NCBI GenBank assembly: GCA_015039365.1
Contig: WION01000281.1
Location: 1 to 64,000, forward strand
Length of the DNA stretch: 64,000 nucleotides
Direction of reading: 5' to 3'
From: Amanita rubescens
Taxonomy: Eukaryota > Basidiomycota > Agaricomycetes > Agaricales > Amanitaceae
The notes beneath the pieces were generated by a model. It did no database searches. It was not told the origin of the DNA and saw nothing but the letters and a program-made list of their open reading frames with translations. Of the stretch, positions 34,051 through 46,534 are shown piece after piece (within the stretch, counting starts at the first letter, position 1; each line of letters opens with the position of its first letter). A program made the position numbers and the translations under genes.

Positions 34051-35275
34051 CTATGTAACTTGTGCTCGATAGTCACATCTTGCAAGGTTCTCAGCATTGA
34101 TGGTAACCATTGCTTTTCGACGATGAAGGGCATACGGTGATAGTGGGAAGTCACTTGGCGATTCCTTTGACGGCTTCATCGTTTTGAAAACCTGGCCTTT
34201 ATGCTCCCCAAATAATACGACTACCGTTTGTTTTTCATTCGTTGGCATGACAGGAATGAGAAACTCTGGGTCCATAAGAATCATGCGGCTCCGTCGGGTA
34301 AGATGAAGGAGAACAAGGCCACTTTCTATGCCCTTGATCATCCCCTCGTCGTTTTCCACCGATTCACTGCCAAACATAACGACGGGCACTTCTTGTGGCT
34401 TGGTGTTTCGTATATGGACAAGAATACGCTTGTCCAGCAGGTCCCCATCGGTAGACCAATTTGCCAGGTATCCTTGTTGAAAATAAATATGCGTACGATC
34501 GAAGACCCTTGTTTACGTACCTCTTCCATCCCATTCAATCATTTTTGGAGGGTCTGGCGCTGCTGGGTTCCAGACCGAGTCTTCAGGGTCGTCTCTTGGC
34601 TCCGGCATGGGTGTTTCTCCACCCACGGCGGGGGTGGGAGGCAACGAAGGGATGGGAAGGGGCCGTGCAAAGGATTGAGGAACAGTGAGGGGGAAGCCGG
34701 TTCTGTTATACCATCAATACACCGTTACTGGTGGACTAGGGACACTTACACTTCATCGTACAAAAGTTCAATCGGCACGTTCATTATCCATTGTGCGCCA
34801 CGCTGCTGCACGCGTAGGGAATCATCTCCGGCAACGTCCTGGACAGATACCAACGTCCCTTTGTAGGCATGTCGGCCACCTATTTTCGCATTCCTCCCGA
34901 TATGAACCCTCAGCCGATCGCGAGTGAATTTCTGCATCGGAGGCCGAGGTGGTGCAGGGCCATGAGAAAAGGACATAAAGTAGGACTTGAGCTGCCAGCC
35001 ATGAACGTCTAACTGCAGTTGACAGCGTTCATTTCAAACTCTAACGTTAAAATAGATGATCGACGTACCTCATCCTTTGTGTCCCGACTTTGAACGGTGA
35101 TCAGACCGCCCTCTAGCTTTGTGATGAAGCCCACACTCCCTGCCCAGCCATTCGCTAATGAGGTGACTACAGAGACGTGGTCACCGAGGGAGAAACGGCG
35201 CCGAAGATGCACCCCTTCGACCTCCTCCACATCCTCCTTACCATCGACTCGCACACTATACGTGTCGTCATCATG
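34051..35275 (-). pseudogene. 5'-truncated KOW/Spt5-like gene copy
   Basis: Related exon by exon to the full gene at 60069-62414 and on the same strand. Exons at about 35254-35080 (LGDHVSVVTSLANGWAGSV, a KOW-like motif), 35015-34746 (MQKFTRDRLRVHIGR, YKGTLVSVQDVAGD), about 34700-34520 and 34470-34051 (VVVLFGEHKGQVFKTMKPS). The copy starts abruptly where the full gene encodes NHDIDTYSVRID; everything upstream (the acidic N-terminus and the first folded region) is absent. The exons themselves show no stop. Introns match in position. It may still be transcribed, but it lacks its original start, so I call it a truncated copy. Confidence 0.75.
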
Positions 35276-36654
35276 ATTAATGTGGATTTTATACCTATAT
35301 ATGTATAATAAAGAACCATTTTTTCCTGGAAGTAAAGATATCAGTTAACAGCTTATATGCTTAATATATCAGCCCTAAAATAGCTAAGGAATTGGTGGTG
35401 TAGTTTTGGAGATATAAAGGAAATAATGTATATCTGCTTTCATGGAGACTTTCCTTATTTGGAGGCATGTGACAGTGATACATTGTGTCACACAGTACAA
35501 TCTGCATAGCAATTATTTTTCTACATACTCTGATGAATTTATCATGTGCAAATTATGAAGCTGTGTAGTGCTTCATTTATGCTGCTCTGTGAACTTGTAG
35601 ATATCATGACCCAGCTGAAGGTGTCTGTGCCAACTGTGTCCTTTAACAGGCAGACTGTCCTTGGGTTGGGTTTTATGGCTGAGGGTTTGGTTGATGGGTA
35701 GAGTCTGAAGAAAGCACAACTGTATAGTAACTAGGCTAGGAGGACAGGGTGGAGTTGAGGGCTGGGAGGACAGGGCTCTAAAACATGGGTCAGCATCTGT
35801 CATAACATTGGCAACTGAGAACATAGCATATTGACTTGTTTGGCATTTGGTCCAGTTTAACCAGCACATCCATGGGAAAGTATCTATCTATTTCTTTGCT
35901 TTTGTCCTGCATTTACTCTGGTCTGCCACTTGGTGTGGCCCTCTCACAGAAGGGTGTTTCTTCAGTGCCAACCTATTTGCCTTCAATGTCTTGTTTTGCA
36001 TCACCTTTCCATGCATCTAATTTGATGAAACTTTTGTTTTTGGCAATACTTATTTGTTTGTACCTGCTACTCTGCCAGCTATATAGCATGAATCAAAAGA
36101 ATTTCAAACTATCTGTGCTGCTACTGCATGTCATGTACCCCTTTATGGACACAGGAAGCTAACTGCAATGTGCACTTTTTTGTAAGCTGGTGCTATTTGC
36201 AGTGTCTGTTTCTTTGAACCTGTCTAAGTCTTACACCTGGGTCCTGCTCTGATCTTCTACTTGTTGCCAACTTAGCATGATTGTCTCATGAATGGTTTTA
36301 ACTCAACTCAAATTGGGTGACATTGTCCTGGTTGGCATTGTCTTTATATGCACAAGTGAAGGTGGCCGTAACTTTTACTTATGGTTTCAGTTGCTCACTT
36401 GTCACACATTCACTGCACTGGTACCTACTACTAGCATGGCCATAATCTCACAAGAGGTGTTTACTTGAGTATCAAATTGTGAGCTTTGATCTTCTTTGGC
36501 ATGGCCTTTCCATGTACAAATGAAATGGTGGCAATGATCAATGATTACTTCTCTGGTGCAATGTACATTTGCTTGCTGCTGTTTCCACCCGGTATACTCT
36601 ACAACCTAACATAATGAACATTCCACTATTCAAGTCTGTGCTGTTACTGTACTA
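35276..36654. other. decayed repeat region, no gene
   Basis: Scattered weak copies of the array unit found to the right occur here (for example CCCTTTATGGACACAGGAAG near 36140). They suggest that the giant inverted repeat grew from an older array that extended to the left. No gene is supported. Confidence 0.5.
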
Positions 36655-36926
36655 CATGGCATGCACACCTCTGTGAAGACAGGGTGGTACCACATTATTT
36701 CCTTGGCCAAGGAAATAATATGTGGCAGTGCATGTGCAAATAGAAACACATAAAAGTCATTACTAGTAGCTCCCTGTGGAGGGGTGCATTTCATGCAGTA
36801 GATCATGCCAAACAGGATAAGAGCTTGCAATTTGACACTCAAGTATACCCTTTGAGAGATGGCAGCCATGACAGGTAAGCAGGGAGCTGCTAATGATCTT
36901 TGCATGTTTGGTTCTATTTACAAATG

Positions 36927-36970
36927 CACTGCCACATTATTTCCTTGGCCAAGGAAATAATGTGGCAGTG
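36927..36970. repeat. 44-bp perfect palindrome (array type copy)
   Basis: It starts CACTGCCACATTATTTCC and is its own reverse complement over 44 bp, with TTGGCCAA at the centre. Fifteen exact or nearly exact copies occur across 36680-41405: seven per arm and one in the spacer. They are separated by 170-190 bp of related sequence that contains a CCCTTTATGGAAACA block. In several copies one base pair of the stem is mismatched (ATCTCC against GGAAAT). The arrangement looks like MITEs stacked end to end, with two inverted termini meeting at each palindrome. Confidence 0.88.
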
Positions 36971-38555
36971 TTGATTTGTTTGCTTTTGTCTTCCACCTGC
37001 CTTACTCTGCTATTTTGCATGATTGCTTTATGTATAAAGAGGCATATCCTGCTGTCCAAATCACCCCATGGTATAAACTCTTTATGGAAACAGGGAGCTA
37101 ACTGCAATGTCTGCCCTTTTGTGTGCTTGGTCCTATTTGGAAATGCACTGCCACATTATTTCCTTGGCCAAGGAAATAATGTGGCAGTGCATTTGAAAAT
37201 AGAAACAAATGCACAAAAGCAGGCATTGCAGCTGTAGCTTGCAGTGTTGAAATAGACACTTGGATTGGTGGAAGCTCTTGTAGACAATCATGCAAAGGTG
37301 TTGTCAAACAGGCAAACACAGAATAACACTGCAGAGAACTCTCATGCAAACAAATGGATGGTGCATAATGTGGCAGTGAATGTACAAATAGAATCATACA
37401 TACAATAAATGGGCATTGCAGTTGGCTTCCTGTTTCTATAAAGGGTTTATGTATGTCATGGGGAGATTTGAACAGCAGGATATGCTTCTTTATAAGCAAT
37501 CATGCAAGGTGGCAGGTAGAAGACAAAAGCAAATAAATAAACACTGCCACATTATCTCCTTGGCCAAGGAAATAATGTGGCAGTGCATTTCCAAATAAGA
37601 CCAAACACACAAAAGGGCAGACATTGCAGTTAGCTCCTTGTTTCCATAAAGGGTTTATGCCATGAGATTTGGACAGCATGATATGCTTCTTTATACATAT
37701 GTAAGCCATCATGCAAGATGGCAGAGTAAGGCAGGTAGAATACAAAAACAAATAAATAAACACTGCCACATTATCTCCTTGGCCAAGGAAATAATGTGGC
37801 AGTGCATTTCCAAATAAGACCAAGCACACAACAGCAGACATTGCAATTCACTCCTTGTTTACATAAAGGGTTTATGCCATGGGGAGATTTGAACAGCAGG
37901 ATATGTTTCTTTATACATAAGCAATCAATGCAAGGTAGCAGAGTAAGGCAGGTAGAAGACAAAAACAAATAAATAAACACTGCCACATTATCTCCTTGGC
38001 CAAGGAAATAATGTGGCACTGGTGCATTTCCAAATAAGACCAAACACACAAAAGGGCAGACATTGCAGTTAGCTCCCTGTTTCCATAAAGAGTTTATGCC
38101 ATGGGGAGATTTGGACAGTTCCTTATACATAAGCAATCATGCAAGATGGCAGAGTGAGGCAGGTAAAAGGCAAAAACAAATAAATAAACACTGCCACATT
38201 ATCTCCTTGGCCAAGGAAATAATGTGGCAGTGCATTTCCAAATAGGACCAAGTACACAAAAGCAGATATTGCAATTCACTCCTTGTTTCCATAAAGGGTT
38301 TATGCCATGGGGAGATTTGAACAGCAGGATATGCTTCTTTATACATAAGCAATAGGGGGGCCCAAAGTTGCACATGGCATTGGCATATGCCGCTTTTGTC
38401 ACATTTAGTCACAATTGTTCACATGATTAGAATATGTGCTGGTAGCTTGCTGCAACATTGTTTGGGTGCTGATCAGCTACTTAATTTGCATATGAGTTTC
38501 AATGTTATACAATGGAATGTTTATCATCTAAGTCTGATCTGTTGGGTAGAAAAGG

Positions 38556-38690
38556 TCTATATATATGATATTGTGCATTACACTACAGTTGATTGTTTGG
38601 CTCAATGGTTAGTTTGGAAGTATGTTTTTATTTAGCTTAGGGTTCAAACCCCGGGACGTGCACTTTATTTTTTTGTCTCTCCACTTGTGT
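38556..38690 (+). repeat. tRNA-like SINE, left arm copy
   Basis: Has the two internal RNA polymerase III promoter blocks: an A-box-like TGGCTCAATGGTTAG at about 38606 and a B box GGTTCAAACCC at about 38640. A T7 run near 38670 could stop transcription. Its mirror copy lies at about 39403-39537 on the minus strand. The cloverleaf is not complete, so it is not a working tRNA gene. Confidence 0.65.
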
Positions 38691-39214
38691 ATTATGTGCT
38701 GAGTGATTTGTTTGTAGTATAAATTATTATTGCAAGGTACAGTGGTGGTTCATTTTGCGTTAAAAAAAATGCAGTTAGCTGGAATTGAACCCTGGTAATG
38801 CATTTCCAAATAGTAGGACCATGCACACAAAAGCAGACATTGCAGTTAGCTTACTAGGCATAAACCCTTTATGGAAACAAGGGGTGAACTGCAATGTTTG
38901 TTTTTTGTGTGTTTGGTCCTATTTGGAAATGCACTGCCACATTATTTCCTTGGCCAAGGAGATAATGTGGCAGTGTTTATTTATTTGTTTTTGTCTTCTA
39001 TCTGCCTTACTCTGCTACCTTGCATGATTAGTAGGGCTCAAAGTTGCACATGGCATTGGCATATGCTGGTTAAGTTGTGACATAAGCAGACTAGAATAAG
39101 CTGCCATGTCCTTTGAGTGGTCCATAAGGTAGATCCACTATTTGAGCTGTTGAACTTGAGTTTCCTCATCCAAAGCTACATGTAGAACCTGAGTTTGAGT
39201 AGTTGAGGTAAAGA

Positions 39215-39332
39215 GGTCTATATATAAGACATTGTGCTCTATATTACAATTGGTGTTGTGGATAAGTGGTTAATGTGTATTAATGTTTTTATTTGGCTGA
39301 GGGTTCAATTCCAGCTAACTGCATTTTTTTTA
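39215..39332 (+). repeat. tRNA-like SINE in the spacer of the giant inverted repeat
   Basis: Related to the copy at 38556 (shared TATATA, ATTGTGC and a tRNA-like core). It has an A-box-like TGGATAAGTGGTTAA, a B box GGTTCAATTCC at about 39302 and a T8 run at 39325. Its B-box end coincides with the place where the right arm of the giant inverted repeat begins. Confidence 0.6.
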
Positions 39333-39402
39333 ATGCACAATGAACCACCACTGTACCTTGCAATAATAATTTATACTACAAACAAATCACTCAGCACATA
39401 AT

Positions 39403-39537
39403 ACACAAGTGGAGAGACAAAAAAATAAAGTGCACGTCCCGGGGTTTGAACCCTAAGCTAAATAAAAACATACTTCCAAACTAACCATTGAGCCAAACAA
39501 TCAACTGTAGTGTAATGCACAATATCATATATATAGA
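39403..39537 (-). repeat. tRNA-like SINE, right arm mirror copy
   Basis: Reverse complement of the copy at 38556-38690, with the same A and B boxes on the minus strand. The two SINEs therefore point towards each other across the spacer. Confidence 0.65.
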
Positions 39538-41437
39538 CCTTTTCTACCCAACAGATCAGACTTAGATGATAAACATTCCATTGTATAACATTGAAACTCA
39601 TATGCAAATTAAGTAGCTGATCAGCACCCAAACAATGTTGCAGCAAGCTACCAGCACATATTCTAATCGTGTGAACAATTGTGACTAAATGTGACAAAAG
39701 CGGCATATGCCAATGCCATGTGCAACTTTGGGCCCCCCTATTGCTTATGTATAAAGAAGCATATCCTGCTGTTCAAATCTCCCCATGGCATAAACCCTTT
39801 ATGGAAACAAGGAGTGAATTGCAATATCTGCTTTTGTGTACTTGGTCCTATTTGGAAATGCACTGCCACATTATTTCCTTGGCCAAGGAGATAATGTGGC
39901 AGTGTTTATTTATTTGTTTTTGCCTTTTACCTGCCTCACTCTGCCATCTTGCATGATTGCTTATGTATAAGGAACTGTCCAAATCTCCCCATGGCATAAA
40001 CTCTTTATGGAAACAGGGAGCTAACTGCAATGTCTGCCCTTTTGTGTGTTTGGTCTTATTTGGAAATGCACCAGTGCCACATTATTTCCTTGGCCAAGGA
40101 GATAATGTGGCAGTGTTTATTTATTTGTTTTTGTCTTCTACCTGCCTTACTCTGCTACCTTGCATTGATTGCTTATGTATAAAGAAACATATCCTGCTGT
40201 TCAAATCTCCCCATGGCATAAACCCTTTATGTAAACAAGGAGTGAATTGCAATGTCTGCTGTTGTGTGCTTGGTCTTATTTGGAAATGCACTGCCACATT
40301 ATTTCCTTGGCCAAGGAGATAATGTGGCAGTGTTTATTTATTTGTTTTTGTATTCTACCTGCCTTACTCTGCCATCTTGCATGATGGCTTACATATGTAT
40401 AAAGAAGCATATCATGCTGTCCAAATCTCATGGCATAAACCCTTTATGGAAACAAGGAGCTAACTGCAATGTCTGCCCTTTTGTGTGTTTGGTCTTATTT
40501 GGAAATGCACTGCCACATTATTTCCTTGGCCAAGGAGATAATGTGGCAGTGTTTATTTATTTGCTTTTGTCTTCTACCTGCCACCTTGCATGATTGCTTA
40601 TAAAGAAGCATATCCTGCTGTTCAAATCTCCCCATGACATACATAAACCCTTTATAGAAACAGGAAGCCAACTGCAATGCCCATTTATTGTATGTATGAT
40701 TCTATTTGTACATTCACTGCCACATTATGCACCATCCATTTGTTTGCATGAGAGTTCTCTGCAGTGTTATTCTGTGTTTGCCTGTTTGACAACACCTTTG
40801 CATGATTGTCTACAAGAGCTTCCACCAATCCAAGTGTCTATTTCAACACTGCAAGCTACAGCTGCAATGCCTGCTTTTGTGCATTTGTTTCTATTTTCAA
40901 ATGCACTGCCACATTATTTCCTTGGCCAAGGAAATAATGTGGCAGTGCATTTCCAAATAGGACCAAGCACACAAAAGGGCAGACATTGCAGTTAGCTCCC
41001 TGTTTCCATAAAGAGTTTATACCATGGGGTGATTTGGACAGCAGGATATGCCTCTTTATACATAAAGCAATCATGCAAAATAGCAGAGTAAGGCAGGTGG
41101 AAGACAAAAGCAAACAAATCAACACTGCCACATTATTTCCTTGGCCAAGGAAATAATGTGGCAGTGCATTTGTAAATAGAACCAAACATGCAAAGATCAT
41201 TAGCAGCTCCCTGCTTACCTGTCATGGCTGCCATCTCTCAAAGGGTATACTTGAGTGTCAAATTGCAAGCTCTTATCCTGTTTGGCATGATCTACTGCAT
41301 GAAATGCACCCCTCCACAGGGAGCTACTAGTAATGACTTTTATGTGTTTCTATTTGCACATGCACTGCCACATATTATTTCCTTGGCCAAGGAAATAATG
41401 TGGTACCACCCTGTCTTCACAGAGGTGTCAATGCCAT

Positions 41438-42025
41438 GCAGAGACTTAGACAGTGGATATGCCTCTTTATAGTTATAGGCAACCATATAGTAAGGTAGCA
41501 GAGTAAGGCAGGTGCAGGACAGCAAATTGAAATTGACATTGCTAGCTGGACACTCATTGTAGACCTGTGTTTTTATGTATTTGGCTTTGTTCAGACATAC
41601 ACTGCCACATTATTTCCTTGGCCACAGTGTTCAATGCTTGCTTTTTCTCAGCAAGTTGCACCTGCATTACCTACTGCTTGTCATGACGCATGACAGATTG
41701 TCTGTGCATTCACATTGTTTGTTTCTTGGTGTGCACCAACTGCACAAACCAGAGTGGATGTGACACTCCCAGCAGGTGAGAATTCATGGCTGTGCATCAA
41801 TCCATATGTGGGTATATTGTTTGTACATATCATTGCCCCCTTATCTTTCACCATCTCCTCTGCATCTCATTGAAAGGTATATGTTTACTCCCTTGCTCAT
41901 CATGTGCTTGCTCATGTATAATTCTCCCTATACCACATTCTTAACTACTGATCAGCCTAATCAGAAGGTGTGTTTACATGTCCTGCTTTTGCCAGAAAGA
42001 ATGACAGAAAGCTATTCACAGCAAC
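41438..42025. other. decayed array units and 5' flank of the next gene
   Basis: The first part keeps a partial 44-bp palindrome (CTGCCACATTATTTCCTTGG near 41600). The rest has no clear structure and must include the promoter of the gene that starts at about 42026. Confidence 0.45.
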
Positions 42026-44539
42026 ATGCAATCAACCTCCATTGCAGTTCTTGATCACACCACTGATAGCAATGTGGACTTAGCTACCACTACTAGTGTT
42101 GCCAACGACTCTGGCAATGACAGTCAATCAGCCTCAAGTCTTATTCTTGACCGCTCCCAGTCTCCTTTCTTGGCTTCTCTGCCCTGGTTTACAGATGCCA
42201 TCATCAGGCCAGACCTCATTCCAGGTCACATTTCTGATACATTTGCAGTGAGCATGTTTTGTTTGGTAGTACCACAACACCCTGTTAACAAATATCCAGT
42301 TGTTTACAAATAAAGTGAAAAAAACTGAAAATGAAGTAACCACAGCTCCTGATATGCCAAATATTGGAGGTGTACATCAGTTCAACCATTACTTTTGCTC
42401 TCTGATGGGGATTAAAATTGCAAAGAGGAAATATGAAAAACTACAGTATCAGAAGTTTTTTGCAAAGGCCACTAACATTATGATGATGTACCGTCTATGT
42501 GATATCATGACATGGACACTTTGCCCAGATGACCAGGGCATTGTGCCACAGCATGATAAACAGGTCTTTAAAGCACCAAACAACACTGTAAGCATTCACT
42601 ATTTACATCAACTTTTTGATATTGTAATTGACATAACTTATACAAGTCATTCCATCATATTCATAGTCTCAAGAAACTAATTGGGAATGCAAATCGCTAT
42701 CTGGCAATCGAGACAGGCAGAGAGAATTCAGCACAAAGTTATGTGCCAGATGACAAGTTGTCAAATGCTCTCAATGGCCTTTGGGGGCAATTTCATAGAT
42801 TCACCCAGAAAGCAAATGCTTTCATCATCCGTCAAAATCTGGTTCTTGCTGCATGTCATATTCAATGTTTTTCTGAAGTGAAATTTGTCTTCTTGCTGTT
42901 CACATCCAAATTTAATCACATCTTTTCAGGGCTGGGGTGATGTCAAGGTTCCAGATGTTTTGAGAAGAAATGACCCTTCTCAAATGCGTCTTCCCCTCTT
43001 CCTTGCACTGGCAGTGTCTCCACTGATGCTGCTTGCACCAGTGCAGTGGCATACCAAGGACTTCAACAGGTCAGCCTTGGTTGGAGTATGTCACAAATCC
43101 TCTGTGATTAAATTTAATAACATATGTAATATAGATATGGCAGTGCCTGGGAAATAAGAGACCTGATTCCATAGCTAGGCTTGAGAAAGAGCTGTGGAAG
43201 TATTTGTTTGCACTTGCTGATGGGAATGTTGAAAATCAAGAAATGACACTAGAATCATTCCTCAGTAGAGCAGTGGATGAAGTTCGTTATATGATACATG
43301 AAGAGGACAGATGGTTTGAAGAAGGTATATATTTCTCTGTTTTGTGACAAATTACTGCTAACAATAGAACAAGGTGGGGAAGAGGTCACAGCATTACAAT
43401 ATGAAATCAAGCTTGCTACAAAACCCAGGAGCTGGCCGAAACTGCTCCTGCCTCCTGTTGAAGGTCATAATATGCCAGCAGATGATACTGAGGGCAATGA
43501 TGTAGAGCCTAATGACATGGATGTGGATTCTCAGGAAGATGTATCTCAGGCTGGTACAAAGGACAAAGATAGTGATGCTCAGGAAAGTGCAGAGTCAGTG
43601 GTTGACACAGGGATAGTAGGAGAGGTGGGGAGGGAGGAATGTGAAGAGCCAGTTGTTGACACACTGGTAGGAGAGGTGGGGCCAGCAGTAGATGCAGACA
43701 ACATGGAGGAAGATTTGCTGGAAGGCATGGTACCAGAGGTTGACAGACAAGAGAAAGAGGGGAGGGAGGAGGGAGGAAAAGAGAACATGCAACATGATGA
43801 GAATATGATGGAAGAAGAGGAGCAGGAAATTCCAGAATTATCAGACGGTGAGTCAGAGGTGACAGATGAGGTGAGGGAGGAAGAAGCCCAGAATATGGAG
43901 GATGATACAATGGGTGGTATGGATTTTGGGTACTATGCAGGCAAAAGAAGGGGTACAGAAAGGAAGTCAAGGGATGTTTCCATGGGTGAGCTTTCTACAT
44001 GTATGAGTATCATGGCAAGGAGAACTGAATATCCATCATTCTCTTATCAGAGGAAGAGAGTGATGAGGAAGAAGGGACCTATTCCATGAGGTCAAGAGGA
44101 ATCCAACAGAAGGGTAGGGTGGGGCAGGGAGCAGTGGCACCCTCTTCTTCATACCTGACACCACCAACCCCTGCACAGAGGCAAAAGGCTCCCAATCCAA
44201 GGGAAGAAGAGAGTGATACGTCCTCGTCTTCGGTTTCACAAACAAGTACAGAGTCAAGAGAACCTAATCGTCCCAAATTGGGAACTAGTCATAAATGGAA
44301 GAAATCCCAGCAAAAGTTTCCCTTTGCTCATGAGGTACATGACATCATCGATTTGACAAATGAATGGGTAAGATCATCATACAGTCCTGTTAAAATAGCT
44401 AACATCTCAATATCAGGATGAACTGGCAGAACTCCCTGAAGAGGATGTTGTTCAGAGGACACTGATTGCAAGAAAAACTCTCAAACAGCCACTTGAGCTC
44501 TATAGCAATAACTTCGATTCATATAATGATTATAAGCCA
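42026..44539 (+). CDS. acidic protein of unknown function, possible 5' part of the JmjC gene
   Basis: About eight exons join in frame from Met 42026 (MQSTSIAVLDHTTDS): 42026-42248, 42296-42588, 42678-42883, about 42931-43088, 43157-43324, 43373-43985, 44042-44367 and 44420-44539. The first half (residues about 75-340) is helical and folded, with VHQFNHYFCSLMGIKIAKR and MRLPLFLALAVSPLMLLAP. The second half is strongly acidic (many Glu, Asp and Val), then basic and Ser-rich with KWKKSQQKFP. The last exon ends at a GTAAGT donor, but the next open segment (from about 44596) is in a frame one base off. Either the protein stops just after this exon, or it was once joined to the JmjC protein and a frameshift separates them. 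The function is not recognised. Confidence 0.55.
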
Positions 44540-44613
44540 TCACTTGGAGTAAGTTATTTCAATCAGCTTATAATATTTGAGATGTGTTAAGTGTGAACCA
44601 GTCCCAAGCAGAC

Positions 44614-46415
44614 ATGAACTTTCTTGAAGCACTAGCTGAAGCAGCAAAACCCTCTACAGGTAGAGAGTACCCATTTGAGGTGCTTTCTCAGACAGAATTC
44701 AAAGCATTGTCCCCTGGAGACATGCAGAAGATATTCAGGTCAAAACATATACTTGTGGAAGGGATGGAGTATGATCCCAGAATGGAGTTTGATAGGAGAG
44801 GGCTTGAAAGGGTTGGGAACTGGGACGAACCCAGGACATTACAAGGTTGGTTCCCTTTTGACCTTGATACTATCCACATGTACTGATTTGGCCAGACCTA
44901 TCTATTGAACCTGATACCCCAAAAGGGTTCAATGGGAGGTTAAAGACAGGGTCACTCAAGGACCTTGAGTGGCATGCCAAATCTCCAGATGGGAGAATCC
45001 TAAACTGCTTGGAGCTGCCCAATTCCACTGGGTGCAGTGAGCCACATTACTTTATGTCAACAGACACAGTGGCCTGGTCCCACACTTTCAACATGCCCCT
45101 GTGCAAAAAGCATCAACAAAAGCCAATCACTGACATCAGGTGGGGGTTGGCTGCAACAGCTGGTGCCATTAGCTACTGGCACTTGGACACCAATGGGTTT
45201 GCAACCTATATTGATGTCCAGGTAGGCAAGAAGTGGTGGGTTGTTGCCAGCCCAAAAGAGGGTGGTCCCTCCTTTGCATCCAGGGACTTTTACTCAAACT
45301 TTGACTGTGAGAGTGTCAATAAGGACCTGTGGGATGTTCATGCAGTCATGCTTGAACCAGGGCAAAGGCTGTAAGTAAATTCATTCTTTATATCTCTTAC
45401 TATGCCTTATTAAATGGAAAAGTTACATGAGACCCCACACACCACATGCTGTGGTGACCCCAGAACATTCCATATGCTTTGGGGGTTTTTTCTACAGCTG
45501 TGCAACATTAAAGGACACTTGCATTGGAATCCTTCAAGTATTTGTAGGATCATCTGCTCTTACAAACTCAGACAGCAGAGAAAGTTGGCTACTGCTGCAC
45601 CGGATAGCAGCATACGTCCATTATATATTGGTGGAGAAGAGAGATGATAAGGGTAAGATGGAATCCAGCAGAGATATCTACCTATATCTTATTATTTGAC
45701 AGATGTGGACACTTTACATGTCCCAAATGTCACAGAAAAAGAAGGTTTGATAGGCCTTCTTATGTTCTGTGCCATCATGGAGCTCTCCAATGTCTTGCAT
45801 CCTGGCTCATATGAGCCAGGAAAAGCAATGAAACAGCTAGAGAGAGCCAATCTGATAGAGGGCAGGAAGTACACCAGGATGATCATATCTTGGTTCAGGG
45901 CAAGCTTTGTGGTGACTACAAGCAGACCACAAGATGACATCTTTGAGGAGATCCTCTGGAAAATGACAATGACATTGGCATATTCCATGAACAAGAACAA
46001 ATTCCACCTCAAGCCCATCATTGAGGAATGTACACCAGATGCTGTTGCCTGTCTGATGTATGACAGTCTCAAAGACAGCCAGTTCTCTGGCCCATGGGAC
46101 CGCAGATGTGAATTCATTACTGATAGATTTGATTGGGATTGGCCACACCTGGAGATCAAGGCCAAGAATGGGATCATACTTCCAGCTGGTAAAGAAGATG
46201 GTTTAACAGCATATGACACTGGGATGCTTGAGAAGAATGGGATGGAACTCCCATCTCTGGGTGATAGAGTGGATATGGATATTTGGCTGCAGAAGAGCAA
46301 AAAGAGAATGATGCAAGGTGAACAAAGTCAGCCCACAGGTGAGCAATCCTTTTCTCTCACCAAACTTATATATAAATCAAAATCAGGGATGAGGTCAAAG
46401 AAGAGGAGAAACTGA
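44614..46415 (+). CDS. JmjC-domain oxygenase-like protein
   Basis: Five exons (44614-44845, 44896-45370, 45423-45652, 45703-46338, 46387-46415) give about 533 residues with no stop. JmjC proteins are 2OG-Fe(II) oxygenases, many of which demethylate histone lysines. Visible features are RWGLAATAGAISYWHLDTNG with the HxD iron ligands, GKKWWVVASPKEGG with a Lys suited to 2-oxoglutarate, and YMRPHTPHAVVTPEHSICFG with the distal His. After the core come a helical region and a basic C-terminus (KKRRN) that could be a nuclear signal. The sequence fits a JmjC family greatly expanded in Agaricomycetes. The start at 44614 is the first Met in frame; upstream in-frame codons exist to about 44596. The BAH-PHD gene follows 119 bp downstream on the same strand. 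Histone substrate is inference. Confidence 0.82.
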
Positions 46416-46534
46416 CCATGTCTATCAATTGTATTATATTGTATTATTACTTGTGCCAAGAGATGAATGATCATGTGACTTGTGTGATTGTTGATATAAA
46501 AGTTCAAACAAACACAAACATTTATATTTCAACC
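46416..46534 (+). promoter_or_regulatory. short intergenic region between JmjC and BAH-PHD genes
   Basis: Only 119 bp separate the two genes. It is AT-rich and must carry both the 3' end signal of the first gene and the promoter of the second. GTTGATATAAAAG at about 46489 is a TATA-like candidate about 45 bp before the start codon. Confidence 0.4.

Larger units (their letters stand above)
36655..41437. repeat. giant inverted repeat, arms about 2.14 kb
   Basis: The left arm (36655-38792) and the right arm (39301-41437) are reverse complements with only isolated differences; one is at 38413 against its partner. Paired positions always sum to 78093, so the axis is at 39046.5. The 508-bp spacer 38793-39300 is not symmetric. 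Each arm carries several tandem units of about 210-230 bp plus one tRNA-like sequence. If transcribed, the arms would form a long hairpin RNA. The asymmetric spacer and the few mismatches argue against a simple assembly artefact, but only long reads can exclude one. Confidence 0.92.

Noticed and set aside
38600..38660. True tRNA gene in the giant inverted repeat
   Set aside because: A and B boxes fit, but no full cloverleaf or plausible anticodon arm can be drawn; a SINE is the better call.
37098..41525. Many 60-130 codon frames on both strands, in mirrored pairs
   Set aside because: They follow the repeat units of the giant inverted repeat and share the same low-complexity peptide; no start context or domain supports them.
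43509..43970. 153-codon minus-strand Pro/Leu/Ser-rich frame
   Set aside because: Antisense shadow of the acidic coding region on the plus strand.
45692..46300. 202-codon minus-strand frame
   Set aside because: Antisense to the JmjC gene, whose exons, splice sites and catalytic motifs are clear.
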